Source of the DNA: Actinomadura sp. WMMA1423
GTDB taxonomy: Bacteria; Actinomycetota; Actinomycetes; Streptosporangiales; Streptosporangiaceae
Direction: 5' to 3'
Length of the DNA stretch: 64,000 bases
Assembly: GCF_006547145.1 (NCBI RefSeq)
Contig: NZ_CP041244.1
Span: 744,001-808,000, forward strand
Shown: positions 41,735-51,831 of the stretch, in pieces
Layout of the letters: each line of letters begins with the position of its first letter
How positions within the stretch are numbered: the first letter of the stretch is position 1
Program-made: the position numbers and the translations under genes
The notes under the pieces: generated by a model
The model's input: the letters and a program-made list of their open reading frames with translations, nothing else
The model's database searches: none
Told to the model about the DNA's origin: nothing

Positions 41735-42757
41735 TCAGAGGACGGAAACGTGGACGTGGTCGAAGTGGTTCTGGGTGATGCTGCCGCGGTCCTCCATCTG
41801 CCGCCAGCCGCCGCTGCCGCGCATGTCGTAGATGCGCTGCTTCCAGATGACGTACTTGATGCCGAGGCGCGAGGCGTTGTCGATGACGTACTGGGCGACG
41901 CGGTCGCCGTGCGCCTGCGCGGAGGCGCTCGGCATCTTGCCGCCGGTGCTCTCCATGAAGTCGCAGGCCCGGCCCGAGCCGTGGTCCTGCGGGTCGCCGG
42001 GCCGCGAGCAGCCGATGGTGGGGAACGCGCCGAACTTGCCGTCGATCTCCTGCAGCGCGGTGCGCATCCGCGCGGTCATCGAGTTGCCGACGATCGGGGA
42101 CTTCGTGCCGCTCGCCCCGTCCGGGCGGCCGCCGCCGCTCGGCACGCTGGTGCGGGTCACCTCGGGCTTGTACTTGGCGAGCAGCTTCCTGACGCGGGCG
42201 CGCTGGCCCTCCAGGTCGTCGAGTTCCTTCTTGACCTCCGCCAGCTTCTGCCTGGCGGTCGCCTGCGACTTGGCCGCGCTGGCGCTCAGCGCCTGCAGGC
42301 TCTGGACGCGGCGGCCGTTGTTGCGGGTGATGTGCTCGATCACGGCGGCGTCGCGGACGGCGGCGCCCGGCTCGGCCGAGGAGACCATCGGGATCACGTC
42401 GAGGCGGCCGGTCATATAGGTCGTGGAGGCGATGCGGGCCACGTCCACGCGGGCGGCGTCGTACTCGCGACCGGCCTTGGTCGCGTCCGCGCCCGCCCGC
42501 TCGGCGGCCTTCTTCGCCTCTTCCAGGGAGACCAGCTCGCCCCGGTACTCCTTGGACAGCTTCTCCGAGCGCGCCTTGAGCCGGGCGTACTCCTTCTTCA
42601 GGTCCTTCGGCTCCTGCGGGAGGCTCGCCGCGCTCCCGGACACCGGGGGCAGGGCCGCCGAGACGCCGACCGCGATGGCCAGCGCCGCGAGGCGCTTCGC
42701 CGTTCTGCGCCCGCGCTGGGGGCGGGGCGTCCTGCCGGGGGGATCGAGGGCCGCCAC
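41735..42757 (-). CDS. secreted coiled-coil protein with VldE/ARB_07466-like C-terminal domain
   Basis: A 340-residue exported protein. A signal peptide (AKRLAALAIAVGVSAALPPV) is followed by a coiled-coil region about 50-190 (EYARLKARSEKLSKEYRGEL) like those of cell-wall hydrolase regulators, a linker, then a C-terminal domain with ACDFMES, QYVIDNASRLGIKYVIWKQR and HFDHVHVSVL. The last His cluster resembles the DD-peptidase-like fold, suggesting a cell-wall role; no catalysis is proven. It resembles RipA-type architecture with a different end domain. Confidence 0.8.
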   Translation of the reverse strand: MAALDPPGRTPRPQRGRRTAKRLAALAIAVGVSAALPPVSGSAASLPQEPKDLKKEYARLKARSEKLSKEYRGELVSLEEAKKAAERAGADATKAGREYDAARVDVARIASTTYMTGRLDVIPMVSSAEPGAAVRDAAVIEHITRNNGRRVQSLQALSASAAKSQATARQKLAEVKKELDDLEGQRARVRKLLAKYKPEVTRTSVPSGGGRPDGASGTKSPIVGNSMTARMRTALQEIDGKFGAFPTIGCSRPGDPQDHGSGRACDFMESTGGKMPSASAQAHGDRVAQYVIDNASRLGIKYVIWKQRIYDMRGSGGWRQMEDRGSITQNHFDHVHVSVL

Positions 42758-42890
42758 AGATCTCTCCTAGATAACAAAGCTCAAGATTGGCGGCACGCTA
42801 CCACAATCGCCCTAATTACCTCACAAGCTTCACAAAACACACAGCGTCACGCCGGGGCTACCGGAGGGGCGCCGGCGTGGGGAGACGTCC

Positions 42891-42923
42891 GGGGGCCGGA
42901 CGGCGCGATGCCGTCCGGCCCCC
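42891..42923 (-). terminator. hairpin downstream of the HNH nuclease gene
   Basis: GGGGGCCGGACGGC (42891-42904) pairs perfectly with GCCGTCCGGCCCCC (42910-42923), a 14-base stem with a 5-base loop, 34 bases beyond the HNH stop. The rest of the gap 42758-42957 is AT-rich near the secreted-protein start, probably its promoter. Confidence 0.75.
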
Positions 42924-42957
42924 TCCCCCGGTCGGCGCCGGGCACCCGGCGCCCCCG

Positions 42958-43398
42958 TCACGTCCCGACGAGCTCCTCCCAGCGCGGCACCCGCGGCTGC
43001 GACAGCAGCCGGAGGCCGGCCTCGGCGAGCGTGCGGTCCCCCTTGCGGTTGTTGCACCTCCCGCACGCCAGGACGGTGTTCTCCCAGGTGTCCGCGCCGC
43101 CCCGGGACTGCGGGTGCACGTGGTCGATCGTGTCGCCGCGTTTCCCGCAGTAGCAGCAGCGGCCCCCGTCGCGCAGGTACACGCCGCGCTTGGTCCAGGG
43201 CGGGCGCCTGCCGTGCCTCCAGCGCATCGCGACGTAGCGGACGAGCCGCAGGACCCGCGGCACCGGGAAAGGGCCGAAGGTGCGGCCCTCCTCCGCCTCC
43301 TCCACGACGGCCACCTCGCGCACCAGCATGCGGATGGCGTGCCGCAGGTCGACCCTCTGCATGGGTTCGTACGACGCGTTCAGGACGAGCACGTTCAC
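42958..43398 (-). CDS. HNH endonuclease family protein
   Basis: A 146-residue protein of the widespread actinobacterial HNH type that starts VNVLVLNASYEPMQRVDLRH. The nuclease motif is complete: CCYCGKRGDTIDHVHPQSRG then NTVLACGRCNNRKGDR, with four zinc Cys and the catalytic His in DHV. GTG start. Nearly every actinobacterium has such a gene; it is single-copy housekeeping rather than mobile by position, next to tRNA-Asn. Confidence 0.92.
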   Translation of the reverse strand: MNVLVLNASYEPMQRVDLRHAIRMLVREVAVVEEAEEGRTFGPFPVPRVLRLVRYVAMRWRHGRRPPWTKRGVYLRDGGRCCYCGKRGDTIDHVHPQSRGGADTWENTVLACGRCNNRKGDRTLAEAGLRLLSQPRVPRWEELVGT

Positions 43399-43423
43399 CG
43401 GGTCACCTCCCTAGCCCGTGCCG

Positions 43424-43494
43424 CTCCCCCGCCAGGATTCGAACCTGGATATCCGCATTAACAGTGCGGCGTTCTGCCGTTGAACTACAAGGGA
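43424..43494 (-). tRNA. tRNA-Asn (GTT), 71 nt
   Basis: The minus strand folds as a cloverleaf: acceptor TCCCTTG / CGGGGGA (two G-T pairs), D-arm GTTC-AACGGCA-GAAC, anticodon stem CCGCA/TGCGG with loop CTGTTAA (anticodon GTT), variable ATAT, T-arm CCAGG-TTCGAAT-CCTGG and discriminator G; CCA is not encoded. The D-loop has only seven bases, making it two shorter than the usual tRNA-Asn, but all conserved positions are present. Confidence 0.9.
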
Positions 43495-43586
43495 ATGCTT
43501 CGGCAATTCTCTGCCTTCCGGGCATTTCCCGGAAGGCCACCATGAGAATGCCCAGCGGCAGGGCCCCGAGGCAAGGCGTTTTCCGG

Positions 43587-44588
43587 TCAGGAACCGGCGG
43601 AGGGGAGGGCGGACACCGAGGCCTGGTACTCCAGGGACTCGCGCTCGAGGCGGAAGCCGAGCTCCTCGTTCACGGCGAGCATGTGAGCGTTGTCGCCGGA
43701 ATTGTCTGTTTCGATCTCCCGCACCCCGGGGCACTCCTCCCCGAGCCAGCGCAGCATGGCCGCCTTCACCCAGATGCCGAGGCGCCGCCCGCGGTGCTCG
43801 GGCAGCACGGCCGTGTCGTACTGCGCCGCGCGCCCGGCGCACCCGGCGGGAACCACGACCTCGGTGAACCCCGCGATGACGCCCCCGGACAGCGCCGCGA
43901 CCGTGTACAGGTCGTCGCCGCGCTTGGCGACCATCTCGGCCATCTCGCGGACGCGGTGCGCGTCCCAGGACGAGCCCTCGTACTCGGCGAAGTCCGCCAT
44001 GGCGTGCTTGGCGCGGGCGAGGGCGTCGGCGTGCTCGTCCGGCACCACGCCCTTCCAGCGCGCGAGCCGGTACCCCCCGGGCGCCTCGGCCAGCAGCCGC
44101 GCCACCCGCGCGGCGGGGACCTCGTCCAGCCGCAGCAGCATGCCGCGCAGGGTCAGCACGCACTCGAAGCCGTGCGACTCCAGGAACGGGACGGCGGGCG
44201 TGCCCGCCAGGACCTGCGCGATCACGCTGGAGCGGCCGTCGGCGCGCAGGCCGGCCGCCGCCTCGGCGAGCAGCCGGCCGCCGAGCCCGCGCCGCCGGTG
44301 CTCGGGGCGGACCCGGATGTCGACCTCGCCGGGCCGGCCCTCGCCCGGCTCGCCGGGCAGCCGCAGCGCCGCGACCGCCGCGAGGGCGCCGCCCGCCCCG
44401 GGCCCCCCGGAGGCCGCCGCCCACAGCCGCTGCCGCGAGCCGGCCTCCGCGCCGAGCAGGAGCCGCGCCGTCCGCTCCGGGTCGGGCGCGGGTTCGCCGT
44501 CCGGTTCGGCCGCGTGGACGGCGGCGAGCACAGAGTGCCACTCCCGGATCTGCGCGTCCGTCGGATCATCGAGCGCGATGACGTCCAT
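43587..44588 (-). CDS. double GNAT-domain acetyltransferase
   Basis: A 333-residue protein with two GNAT domains. The first has the acetyl-CoA loop VRPEHRRRGLGGRLLAEAAA (about 100-120); the second has AVLPEHRGRRLGIWVKAAML (about 270-290) followed by ETDNSGDNAHMLAVNEELGF. Tandem GNAT proteins of this type include mycothiol-synthase-like and unknown-substrate enzymes; the order and motifs are not specific. ATG at 44588. It follows meaB by 79 bases on the same strand and may be co-transcribed. Confidence 0.88.
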   Translation of the reverse strand: MDVIALDDPTDAQIREWHSVLAAVHAAEPDGEPAPDPERTARLLLGAEAGSRQRLWAAASGGPGAGGALAAVAALRLPGEPGEGRPGEVDIRVRPEHRRRGLGGRLLAEAAAGLRADGRSSVIAQVLAGTPAVPFLESHGFECVLTLRGMLLRLDEVPAARVARLLAEAPGGYRLARWKGVVPDEHADALARAKHAMADFAEYEGSSWDAHRVREMAEMVAKRGDDLYTVAALSGGVIAGFTEVVVPAGCAGRAAQYDTAVLPEHRGRRLGIWVKAAMLRWLGEECPGVREIETDNSGDNAHMLAVNEELGFRLERESLEYQASVSALPSAGS

Positions 44589-44667
44589 CCGACTTTTGTA
44601 CCTGATCCGTGTCCGCCGTGACCGGGACCTGGCACAACCCACGGTTTCGGACGCACGCGAACCGGGC

Positions 44668-45654
44668 TCAGCGGTCCCGCGAGAACGCCTCCAGGATCCG
44701 CTCGGCGGCGAGCGCGGGCGTCAGCGCGCCGTCCGCGACCTCCCGCTCCAGGCCGGGCGCCAGCTCCCGGACGCCCGGATGCCCGCGCAGATCGGACAGG
44801 AGGCGGTCGCGGACCAGCGCCCAGGTCCAGCCGACCTGCTGGCGGCGGCGCCGGGCCTCCAGCTCGCCGGACTCGCGGAGCCGGTCCTGGTGCTCGACGA
44901 GCGCGCCCCAGACCTCCTCCAGCCCGGTGCCCTCCCTGGCGCTGCACGTCAGGACCGGCGTGTTCCGGACGCGCTCGTCGCTGCGCAGCAGGCGCAGCGC
45001 CCCCGACAGCTCGCGGGCGGCGCGCTCGGCCTCCTTCCGGTGCTCGCCGTCGGCCTTGTTCACGGCGATCACGTCGGCCAGCTCCAGGACGCCCTTCTTG
45101 ATCCCCTGGAGCTGGTCGCCGGTCCGGGCGAGGGTGAGGAACAGGAAGGAGTCGACCATCTCGGAGACGGCCGTCTCGGACTGCCCGACGCCGACCGTCT
45201 CGACCAGGACGACGTCGTACCCGGCGGCCTCCATGACCACCATCGCCTCGCGGGTGGCCTTCGCGACGCCGCCGAGCGTCCCGGCGGTGGGCGAGGGCCG
45301 GATGAACGCGCCCGGATCGGTGGCGAGGCGCTGCATCCGCGTCTTGTCGCCGAGGATGCTGCCGCCCGTCCGGGTCGAGGACGGGTCCACCGCGAGGACC
45401 GCGACCCGGTGCCCCTCCCCCGTCAGCCGGGTGCCGAGCGCGTCGATGAACGTGGACTTGCCGACCCCGGGCACGCCGGTGATCCCGACGCGGCGGGCGC
45501 CCCCGGCGTGCGGGGTCAGCTCGACCAGCAGCTTCTGCGCCAGCTCCCGGTGGTCCGGGCGGGCCGACTCCACGAGCGTGATCGCCCTCGCGATCCACGC
45601 CCGCGACCCGTCCCGCACCCCGGCCGCGTAGTCGTCGACGCCCGGCGCGCTCAC
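44668..45654 (-). CDS. meaB: methylmalonyl-CoA mutase-associated GTPase MeaB
   Basis: A 328-residue G-protein of the ArgK/MeaB group that loads and protects the B12 cofactor of methylmalonyl-CoA mutase. Seen: Walker A VPGVGKSTFIDALG, AVDPSSTRTGGSILGDKTRM, ETVGVGQSE (switch region) and NKADGEHRKEAERAA. GTG start. It lies 67 bases after mutB, the classical context. Confidence 0.95.
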   Translation of the reverse strand: MSAPGVDDYAAGVRDGSRAWIARAITLVESARPDHRELAQKLLVELTPHAGGARRVGITGVPGVGKSTFIDALGTRLTGEGHRVAVLAVDPSSTRTGGSILGDKTRMQRLATDPGAFIRPSPTAGTLGGVAKATREAMVVMEAAGYDVVLVETVGVGQSETAVSEMVDSFLFLTLARTGDQLQGIKKGVLELADVIAVNKADGEHRKEAERAARELSGALRLLRSDERVRNTPVLTCSAREGTGLEEVWGALVEHQDRLRESGELEARRRRQQVGWTWALVRDRLLSDLRGHPGVRELAPGLEREVADGALTPALAAERILEAFSRDR

Positions 45655-45721
45655 CGCGCACCCCGCGGGCCGGCCGGGCGCCGGCCGGCGCCGTCTCCGC
45701 TCGTCACTCCTCCGCCGCTCC

Positions 45722-47944
45722 TCAGGCGTGTTCCGGCGCGGCGTGCCCGAGCCTGGCGGTGAGCTCCTCCAGCAGGCCGGCGGCCGCGTCCGCGAGGACG
45801 GTGCCGGGCGGGAAGATCGCCGACGCGCCCGCCGCGCGCAGCTCGTCGAAGTCCCCGGGCGGGATGACGCCGCCGACGACGATCATGATGTCGTCGCGGC
45901 CCAGCGCGGCCAGTTCCTCGCGCAGCGCCGGGACCAGCGTCAGGTGGCCGGCGGCGAGCGAGTTGACGCCGACGATGTGCACGTCGGCCTCGACGGCCTG
46001 CAGGGCCACCTCGGCGGGGGTCTGGAACAGCGGGCCCACGTCGACGTCGAAGCCGAGGTCGGCGAACCCGGTCGCGATCACCTTCTGGCCGCGGTCGTGG
46101 CCGTCCTGCCCCATCTTGGCCACGAGGATGCGGGGCCTGCGGCCCTCGGCCTCCTCGAACGCGGCGGTCGCGGCCCGCGCCCTCTCGATGCCCGTCACCT
46201 GGCCCGCCTCCTCCCGGTACACACCGGAGATCGTACGGATCTGCGCCGCGTGCCGCCCGTAGGCCTTCTCGAGGGCGTCGGAGATCTCCCCGACGGTCGC
46301 CTTCGCCCGGGCCGCGTCGATGGCGAGCGCCAGCAGGTTGTGCTCCAGGTCGTTCGGCCGGGTGCCGTTCTCCGCGGCCTCGGCGGAGCGGGTGAGCGCC
46401 TCCAGCGCGGCCCGGGTCGCGGTCTCGTCGCGCTCCTCGCGCAGCCGGCGCAGCTTGTCGATCTGCTGGGCGCGGACGGAGGCGTTGTCGACCTTGAGGA
46501 CCTCGATCTCCTGCTCGGTGTCGGGGCGGTACCTGTTGACGCCGATGACCGGCTGCCGCCCCGAGTCGATGCGGGCCTGGGTGCGGGCGGCGGCCTCCTC
46601 GATGCGCAGCTTGGGCAGCCCCTCGTCGATCGCCTTGGCCATGCCGCCCGCCTGCTCGACCTCGGCGATGTGGCCCCAGGCGCGGCGGGCGAGGTCGTAG
46701 GTGAGCCGCTCGACGTAGGCGCTGCCGCCCCAGGGGTCGATCGTGCGGGTCGTCCCGGACTCCTGCTGGAGGAGCAGCTGGGTGTTGCGGGCGATGCGGG
46801 CCGAGAAGTCGGTCGGCAGCGCGAGGGCCTCGTCCAGCGCGTTGGTGTGCAGCGACTGGGTGTGCCCCTGCGTGGCGGCCATGGCCTCGACGCAGGTGCG
46901 CGCGACGTTGTTGAACACGTCCTGGGCGGTCAGCGACCACCCGGACGTCTGCGAGTGCGTCCGCAGCGACAGCGACTTCGGGTTGCGCGGCTCGAACGTC
47001 TTCACCAGCCGCGCCCACAGCAGCCGTGCGGCGCGGAGCTTGGCGACCTCCATGAAGAAGTTCATGCCGATCGCCCAGAAGAACGACAGGCGCGGCGCGA
47101 ACGCGTCGATGTCGAGGCCCGCCTCCCGCCCGGCGCGGATGTACTCGACGCCGTCGGCGAGCGTGTAGGCGAGCTCCAGGTCGGCTGTGGCCCCAGCCTC
47201 CTGGATGTGGTAGCCGGAGATCGAGATGGAGTTGTACTTCGGCATCCGCTGCGAGGTGAACGCGAAGATGTCGGAGATGATCCGCATGGACGGCTGCGGC
47301 GGGTAGATGTAGGTGTTGCGGACCATGAACTCCTTGAGGATGTCGTTCTGGATGGTCCCCGCCAGCGCCTCGGGCCTCACCCCCTGCTCCTGCGCGGCGG
47401 CGATGTAGAGCGCGAGGACGGGCAGGACGGCGCCGTTCATGGTCATCGACACGCTCATCCGGTCCAGCGGGATGCCGTCGAAGAGCTGCCGCATGTCGTA
47501 GATGGAGTCGATCGCGACCCCGGCCATGCCGACGTCGCCGGACACGCGGGGGTGGTCGGAGTCGTAGCCGCGGTGCGTGGCCAGGTCGAACGCCACCGAC
47601 AGGCCCTTCTGCCCGGCCGCGAGGTTGCGGCGGTAGAAGGCGTTGGACTCCTCGGCGGTGGAGAAGCCGGCGTACTGCCGGATCGTCCACGGCTGGGTCG
47701 CGTACATCGCCGGGTAGGGGCCGCGCAGGAACGGCGCGATGCCCGGGTAGGTGCCGAGGAAGTCGAGCCCCGCCAGGTCGTCGCCGGTGTAGAGGGGCTT
47801 GACGCCGATGCCCTCCGGGGTGTCCCAGGTCTGGGCCTCGGGTTCGGCGCCGGTCGCGCCCTCGACCGCCGCGCGCCACCGCTTGGCGGCCTCGTCGGCG
47901 GGGGGCGCCGTCCCGAGCTCGACCTCGGTGAAGTCGGGGATCAT
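45722..47944 (-). CDS. mutB: methylmalonyl-CoA mutase, catalytic (large) subunit
   Basis: A 740-residue B12 enzyme that interconverts methylmalonyl-CoA and succinyl-CoA, joining propionate and odd-chain or branched-chain degradation to the TCA cycle. TIM-barrel region: [20 protein letters not shown] and [14 protein letters not shown]-terminal cobalamin domain with the histidine-ligand motif [20 protein letters not shown]. Length is normal. The ATG overlaps the mutA stop (ATGA). Confidence 0.97.
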   Translation of the reverse strand: MIPDFTEVELGTAPPADEAAKRWRAAVEGATGAEPEAQTWDTPEGIGVKPLYTGDDLAGLDFLGTYPGIAPFLRGPYPAMYATQPWTIRQYAGFSTAEESNAFYRRNLAAGQKGLSVAFDLATHRGYDSDHPRVSGDVGMAGVAIDSIYDMRQLFDGIPLDRMSVSMTMNGAVLPVLALYIAAAQEQGVRPEALAGTIQNDILKEFMVRNTYIYPPQPSMRIISDIFAFTSQRMPKYNSISISGYHIQEAGATADLELAYTLADGVEYIRAGREAGLDIDAFAPRLSFFWAIGMNFFMEVAKLRAARLLWARLVKTFEPRNPKSLSLRTHSQTSGWSLTAQDVFNNVARTCVEAMAATQGHTQSLHTNALDEALALPTDFSARIARNTQLLLQQESGTTRTIDPWGGSAYVERLTYDLARRAWGHIAEVEQAGGMAKAIDEGLPKLRIEEAAARTQARIDSGRQPVIGVNRYRPDTEQEIEVLKVDNASVRAQQIDKLRRLREERDETATRAALEALTRSAEAAENGTRPNDLEHNLLALAIDAARAKATVGEISDALEKAYGRHAAQIRTISGVYREEAGQVTGIERARAATAAFEEAEGRRPRILVAKMGQDGHDRGQKVIATGFADLGFDVDVGPLFQTPAEVALQAVEADVHIVGVNSLAAGHLTLVPALREELAALGRDDIMIVVGGVIPPGDFDELRAAGASAIFPPGTVLADAAAGLLEELTARLGHAAPEHA

Positions 47945-49764
47945 TCGTTCACTCCCAGATCGTGGAGGGTGGTCTCCAGCACCTCGACCGCGTCGCACCC
48001 GGCATGCACCCGGTCGTCGACCCCCTCGTAGGTTCCCTTACCCGCAAGCCAGACCTTCACCGCACCCGCGTCGCGCAGGATCCGCGCCGCCTCCGCGGCC
48101 TGCTCCTCGTACAGGGCGTCGCTGGAGCAGAGGCAGGCGACCGCGGCGCCGGACGCCCCGAACTCCTCGGGGGCGCCCGCGACCGTCTCGATCCCGCCCG
48201 CCTGGAAGAGGTTGGCGGCGAACGACGCGCGCGCCGTGTGGACCGCGATCGGCCCGAGCGTGGCGAGGAAGACCTTCGGACGGGCGCCGGCGGCCTCGGC
48301 GTGCGCGTCGGAGCGGTCGCGCAGGGCCTCGAAGTCCTGCGCGTAGGCGACGACCGGGAGGCCGCCGCCGGGCGCCGGCGGCGCGGGGTCGCGCGAAGGC
48401 GCGGTCTCGGCGAGGTTCGGGAACTCGCTGACGCCGGTGAGCGGCGCCCTGCGCCGGGCGATGTCCTCGCGGCGCCGCTCCCAGGTGGCGGCGAGGCGGC
48501 GGGCGACGAGGCCCGAGTCGAGGGCGGCGGCCAAGCCCCCGGCCCTCTCGATCTCGGTGAACCAGGCCCAGGCCGCCCGGGCGATGCCCTCGGTGAGGCT
48601 CTCGACGTACCAGGAGCCGCCCGCGGGGTCGACGACGCGGGCGAGGCTCGACTCCTCCAGCAGCAGCGTCTGGGTGTTGCGGGCGATGCGGCGGGCGAAG
48701 CCGTCCGGCAGGCCGAGGCGGGCGTCGAACGGCTGGACGGTGACCGCGTCCGCGCCGCCGACCCCGGCGGCGAAGGCCGCGACGGTCGTGCGGAGCATGT
48801 TCACCCACGGGTCGCGCCGCGTCATCATCGCCGACGAGGTGACCGCGTGGACGCGCGCGTCGGTGCCGTCCGCGGCGCCGCTGACCTCCGCGACGCGCGC
48901 CCACAGCCGGCGCGCGGCGCGGAGCTTGGCGATCGAGGAGAACTGGTCGGCGTTGACGGCGAGGCGGAACTCGACCTGCCCGAACGCCTCGTCCACGCTC
49001 AGCCCCGCGCCGGTCAGGGCGCGCAGGTACGCGACTCCGGCGGCCACCGCGGCGCCGAGCTCCTCGGCGTCGCTCCCGCCCGCGTCGTGGTACGGGGTCC
49101 CGTCGGCGACGACCGCGCGCAGCCCCGGGAACTCCCGGGCGCAGCGGACGGCGAGCGCGGCGGCCTCGTCCAGGGACCCGGGCGTCCCGGTGCGCGCCGC
49201 GAGGCCGAGCGGGTCGGCACCGAGGTTGCCGGACGCGGCGGCCGCGTTCCCGCGCTCGGCGACCAGGGCCAGGAACGCCTCGGCGGCCTGGCCCGCCGAG
49301 GCGCCCGCCTCCAGCACGACGGGGGCGAGGTCGAGCAGGACGCCGCGCAGCGCCTCGGGGAGCGCGGCCACCGGCATGCCGCCTTCGCCGAGCCGCAGCC
49401 AGACGGAGGTGGCACCGTTCTCCAGGTCGGCGAGGACCGCCTCGCGGGTGACGGCCGGGTCGGGGTGGGAGTGCCGCTGCCGGACGTCCCATCCGGCGAT
49501 GCCCTCGCCGTCGGGGCGCACCTCGCGCACGCGGGGGGCCAGCCCGGGGCGTCCCGGCGGCGCGTCGTCGCGCGTGTAGAGCGCGGCGATGGGCACTCCG
49601 TCGTACGACTCGCGGGTCAGCAGACCCTCGATCTCGTCGAGGGGGGTGTCCTCGCCCGCCGCGCCGGACCTGCGCAGCACCCCCTTCACCATCTCCCGCC
49701 ACCGGTCGCGGTCGGCCGTGGGGAAGGCGGCGGCCAGTTCGAGTTCCTCAGGCGGCACCGTCAT
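47941..49764 (-). CDS. mutA: methylmalonyl-CoA mutase, small subunit
   Basis: A 607-residue non-catalytic partner of MutB. The barrel part is recognisable ([60 protein letters not shown]). The C-terminal domain lacks the DxHxxG cobalamin motif, as expected for the small subunit. The ATG at 49764 precedes [15 protein letters not shown]; a longer frame would run through the promoter gap. First gene of mutA-mutB-meaB. Confidence 0.95.
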   Translation of the reverse strand: MTVPPEELELAAAFPTADRDRWREMVKGVLRRSGAAGEDTPLDEIEGLLTRESYDGVPIAALYTRDDAPPGRPGLAPRVREVRPDGEGIAGWDVRQRHSHPDPAVTREAVLADLENGATSVWLRLGEGGMPVAALPEALRGVLLDLAPVVLEAGASAGQAAEAFLALVAERGNAAAASGNLGADPLGLAARTGTPGSLDEAAALAVRCAREFPGLRAVVADGTPYHDAGGSDAEELGAAVAAGVAYLRALTGAGLSVDEAFGQVEFRLAVNADQFSSIAKLRAARRLWARVAEVSGAADGTDARVHAVTSSAMMTRRDPWVNMLRTTVAAFAAGVGGADAVTVQPFDARLGLPDGFARRIARNTQTLLLEESSLARVVDPAGGSWYVESLTEGIARAAWAWFTEIERAGGLAAALDSGLVARRLAATWERRREDIARRRAPLTGVSEFPNLAETAPSRDPAPPAPGGGLPVVAYAQDFEALRDRSDAHAEAAGARPKVFLATLGPIAVHTARASFAANLFQAGGIETVAGAPEEFGASGAAVACLCSSDALYEEQAAEAARILRDAGAVKVWLAGKGTYEGVDDRVHAGCDAVEVLETTLHDLGVNE

Positions 49765-49879
49765 GCCTGGATGGTAGGCGAGCGGCCGAATCCGGCTCAA
49801 AACCGGGTCCCGCTGACCAGTACCCGGGCCCGGGCGGAGCCGCCGGTTAGCGCTCCGGCCTCGGGGAAGGGGGGTGGCC

Positions 49880-51058
49880 ATGGCCCTCGAATCGCTCCCC
49901 GGCGACCTCTACCACATGCAGGAACTGCTCGACGAGCGGGAGAAGGAGATCCTCGGGAACGTGCGCGGCTTCCTGGAGGCGGAGGTCGCGCCGATCGCGA
50001 ACGACTGCTGGACGCGGGCCGAGTTCCCGTTCGCGCTGGTTCCGCGGTACGGGGAGCTCGGCGTCGCCGGCCTGGCCTACGACGAGTGCCCCGGCGAGAA
50101 GCCGAGCAGCCTGCTCACCGGGTTCCTCGCGATGGACATGGCCCGCGTGGACCCGTCCATGGCGACGTTCTTCGGCGTCCACGCCGGGCTCGCGATGGGC
50201 AGCATCGGGCGGTGCGGCTCCCCGGAGCAGCGCGAGCGGTGGCTGCCCGCGATGGGGCGGATGGAGAAGATCGGCGCGTTCGCGCTCACCGAGCCGGACG
50301 GCGGCTCGGACGTCGCGCTCGGCCTGCGCACCACCGCGCGCCGCGACGGCGACCACTGGGTGCTGAACGGCGCGAAGCGCTGGATCGGCAACGCCACGTT
50401 CGCCGACCACACCGTCGTGTGGGCCAGGGACGAGGCCGACGACCAGGTGAAGGGGTTCGTCGTCGCCAAGGGCACGCCGGGGTTCACCGCGACCCGCATC
50501 GAGAACAAGATCGCTCTGCGGACCGTGCAGAACGCCGACATCGTCCTGGCGGACTGCCGCGTCCCCGAGTCCGACCGGCTCGCGGGGGCGAACGGCTTCC
50601 GGGACACCGCCGCGATCCTGCGCCAGACCCGCAGCGGCGTCGCCTGGCAGGCGGTCGGGGTGATGCTCGCCGCCTATGAGATCGCCCGCGACTACGCGGT
50701 GGAGCGCGAGCAGTTCGGGCGGCCGATCGCCAAGTTCCAGCTCGTCCAGGACCTGCTGGTCAGGATGCTGGGCAACGCCACCGCCTCGCTCGGCATGGTG
50801 GTGCGGCTCGCCCAGCTCCAGGACGAGGGCCTCTACCGCGACGAGCACTCCGCGCTCGCCAAGGCGTACTGCACCAGCCGCATGCGCGAGGCGGTCGGCT
50901 GGGCGCGCGAGCTGATGGCCGGCAACGGGATCGTCCTCGACTACGGCATCGGCCGCTTCGTCGCCGACGCCGAGGCGCTCTACTCCTACGAGGGCACCCG
51001 GGAGATCAACACGCTGATCGTCGGGCGGGCCGCGACGGGCATGGGGGCGTTCGTCTGA
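49880..51058 (+). CDS. acyl-CoA dehydrogenase (glutaryl-CoA dehydrogenase-like group)
   Basis: A 392-residue flavoenzyme divergent from mutA. Seen: GAFALTEPDGGSDVALGLRT, WVLNGAKRWIGNATFADHTV, REQFGRPIAKFQLVQDLLVR and, at the end, GNGIVLDYGIGRFVADAEAL then YEGTREINTLIVGRAATG. FAD-site and catalytic-Glu regions fit the glutaryl-CoA/short-chain group more than the medium-chain group, but this is by eye. Next to the mutase genes it may feed propionyl- or glutaryl-CoA routes. A GTG 6 bases upstream is an alternative start. Confidence 0.9.
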   Translation: MALESLPGDLYHMQELLDEREKEILGNVRGFLEAEVAPIANDCWTRAEFPFALVPRYGELGVAGLAYDECPGEKPSSLLTGFLAMDMARVDPSMATFFGVHAGLAMGSIGRCGSPEQRERWLPAMGRMEKIGAFALTEPDGGSDVALGLRTTARRDGDHWVLNGAKRWIGNATFADHTVVWARDEADDQVKGFVVAKGTPGFTATRIENKIALRTVQNADIVLADCRVPESDRLAGANGFRDTAAILRQTRSGVAWQAVGVMLAAYEIARDYAVEREQFGRPIAKFQLVQDLLVRMLGNATASLGMVVRLAQLQDEGLYRDEHSALAKAYCTSRMREAVGWARELMAGNGIVLDYGIGRFVADAEALYSYEGTREINTLIVGRAATGMGAFV

Positions 51059-51192
51059 CCGTCGCCGCGGCGGCGGTCCCCCTCCCGCGCGGACGATCTC
51101 CGGGTACCCCGCAAGGCCCTGTGGCGAGGGGCGTTGCTAGAGTTCGGCGTCGTAGAGCCCGCCCCCGAACCGCGCAGAGGGAAGACGAACGC

Positions 51193-51402
51193 ATGTCGAC
51201 TGGCAGCCACGCCGGGCGCCCCAAGTCCTGGGCCGCCGTGGCCATCATCTTCGTCGGTTTCGCCATCGGCGGCGTCGGCGTCACCATGGGCCCCGACTGG
51301 GCCGTGTTCGGGGTGGGCGCCGCGGTGACCGTGATCGGCGGCATCATCGCGCTGGCCGTCGACATCATGACCGACGTCGTCGTCGACGAGCCCCGGCGGT
51401 AG
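51193..51402 (+). CDS. HGxxPxxW-type small membrane protein
   Basis: A 69-residue protein starting MSTGSHAGRPKSWAAVAIIF. Two membrane helices cover about 12-32 and 38-58. The SHAGRPKSW stretch is a variant of the HGxxPxxW motif found in a family of tiny actinobacterial membrane proteins of unknown function. Two bases before the next small gene, so the pair is probably co-transcribed. Confidence 0.75.
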   Translation: MSTGSHAGRPKSWAAVAIIFVGFAIGGVGVTMGPDWAVFGVGAAVTVIGGIIALAVDIMTDVVVDEPRR

Positions 51403-51404
51403 CG

Positions 51405-51587
51405 GTGTTCGGCCGGCCGCCCATCGAGGAGCGGATCGCCGCGCGGCAGCGCGAGCGCGGCCCTCTCAAGCCGGGGACCGTCTTCCCGCACGGGCCCGCG
51501 AAGATGCTGTTCTTCTTCGGAATCGGCGTGGTCGTCCTCACGCACCTGGTCGCGCTGTCGATGTACTTCGTGGACCCCGGCCCCTGA
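51405..51587 (+). CDS. small single-pass membrane protein
   Basis: A 60-residue protein with a basic N-terminus (IEERIAARQRERGPLKPG) and one membrane helix (AKMLFFFGIGVVVLTHLVAL) near the C-terminus. GTG start 2 bases after the HGxxPxxW gene. Family not recognised; likely acts with its neighbour in the membrane. Confidence 0.6.
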   Translation: MFGRPPIEERIAARQRERGPLKPGTVFPHGPAKMLFFFGIGVVVLTHLVALSMYFVDPGP

Positions 51588-51638
51588 CGGCGGCCGGGAG
51601 CCCCGCGCGCCACGCGCACCGCATGCGGGGGGCCCGCC

Positions 51639-51767
51639 TCAGCGGCCGCGATCCGAGCCGTTGGGCGGGCCCTTGCGCTTGTCGCCGAAGTAGAACATCC
51701 CCACCAGGAGGAACACCCCCACGGCGACCAGGATGACGAGCACGCCGGTCGAAGTGGACCCGAGCAT
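51639..51767 (-). CDS. 42-residue single-pass membrane protein
   Basis: A tiny gene with a good GAGGTGAGG ribosome site. The product starts MLGSTSTGVLVILVAVGVFL, one membrane helix of about 20 residues, then a basic, hydrophilic tail with GDKRKGPPNGSDRGR. Its position, convergent to two other tiny membrane-protein genes, and the strong ribosome site support it as real. No known family. Confidence 0.55.
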   Translation of the reverse strand: MLGSTSTGVLVILVAVGVFLLVGMFYFGDKRKGPPNGSDRGR

Positions 51768-51831
51768 CCGACCTCACCTCCTCTTCCGCCGGTCCTCCCC
51801 CGACGATGCCCGCGGAGCGGCGAGTCAAAAT

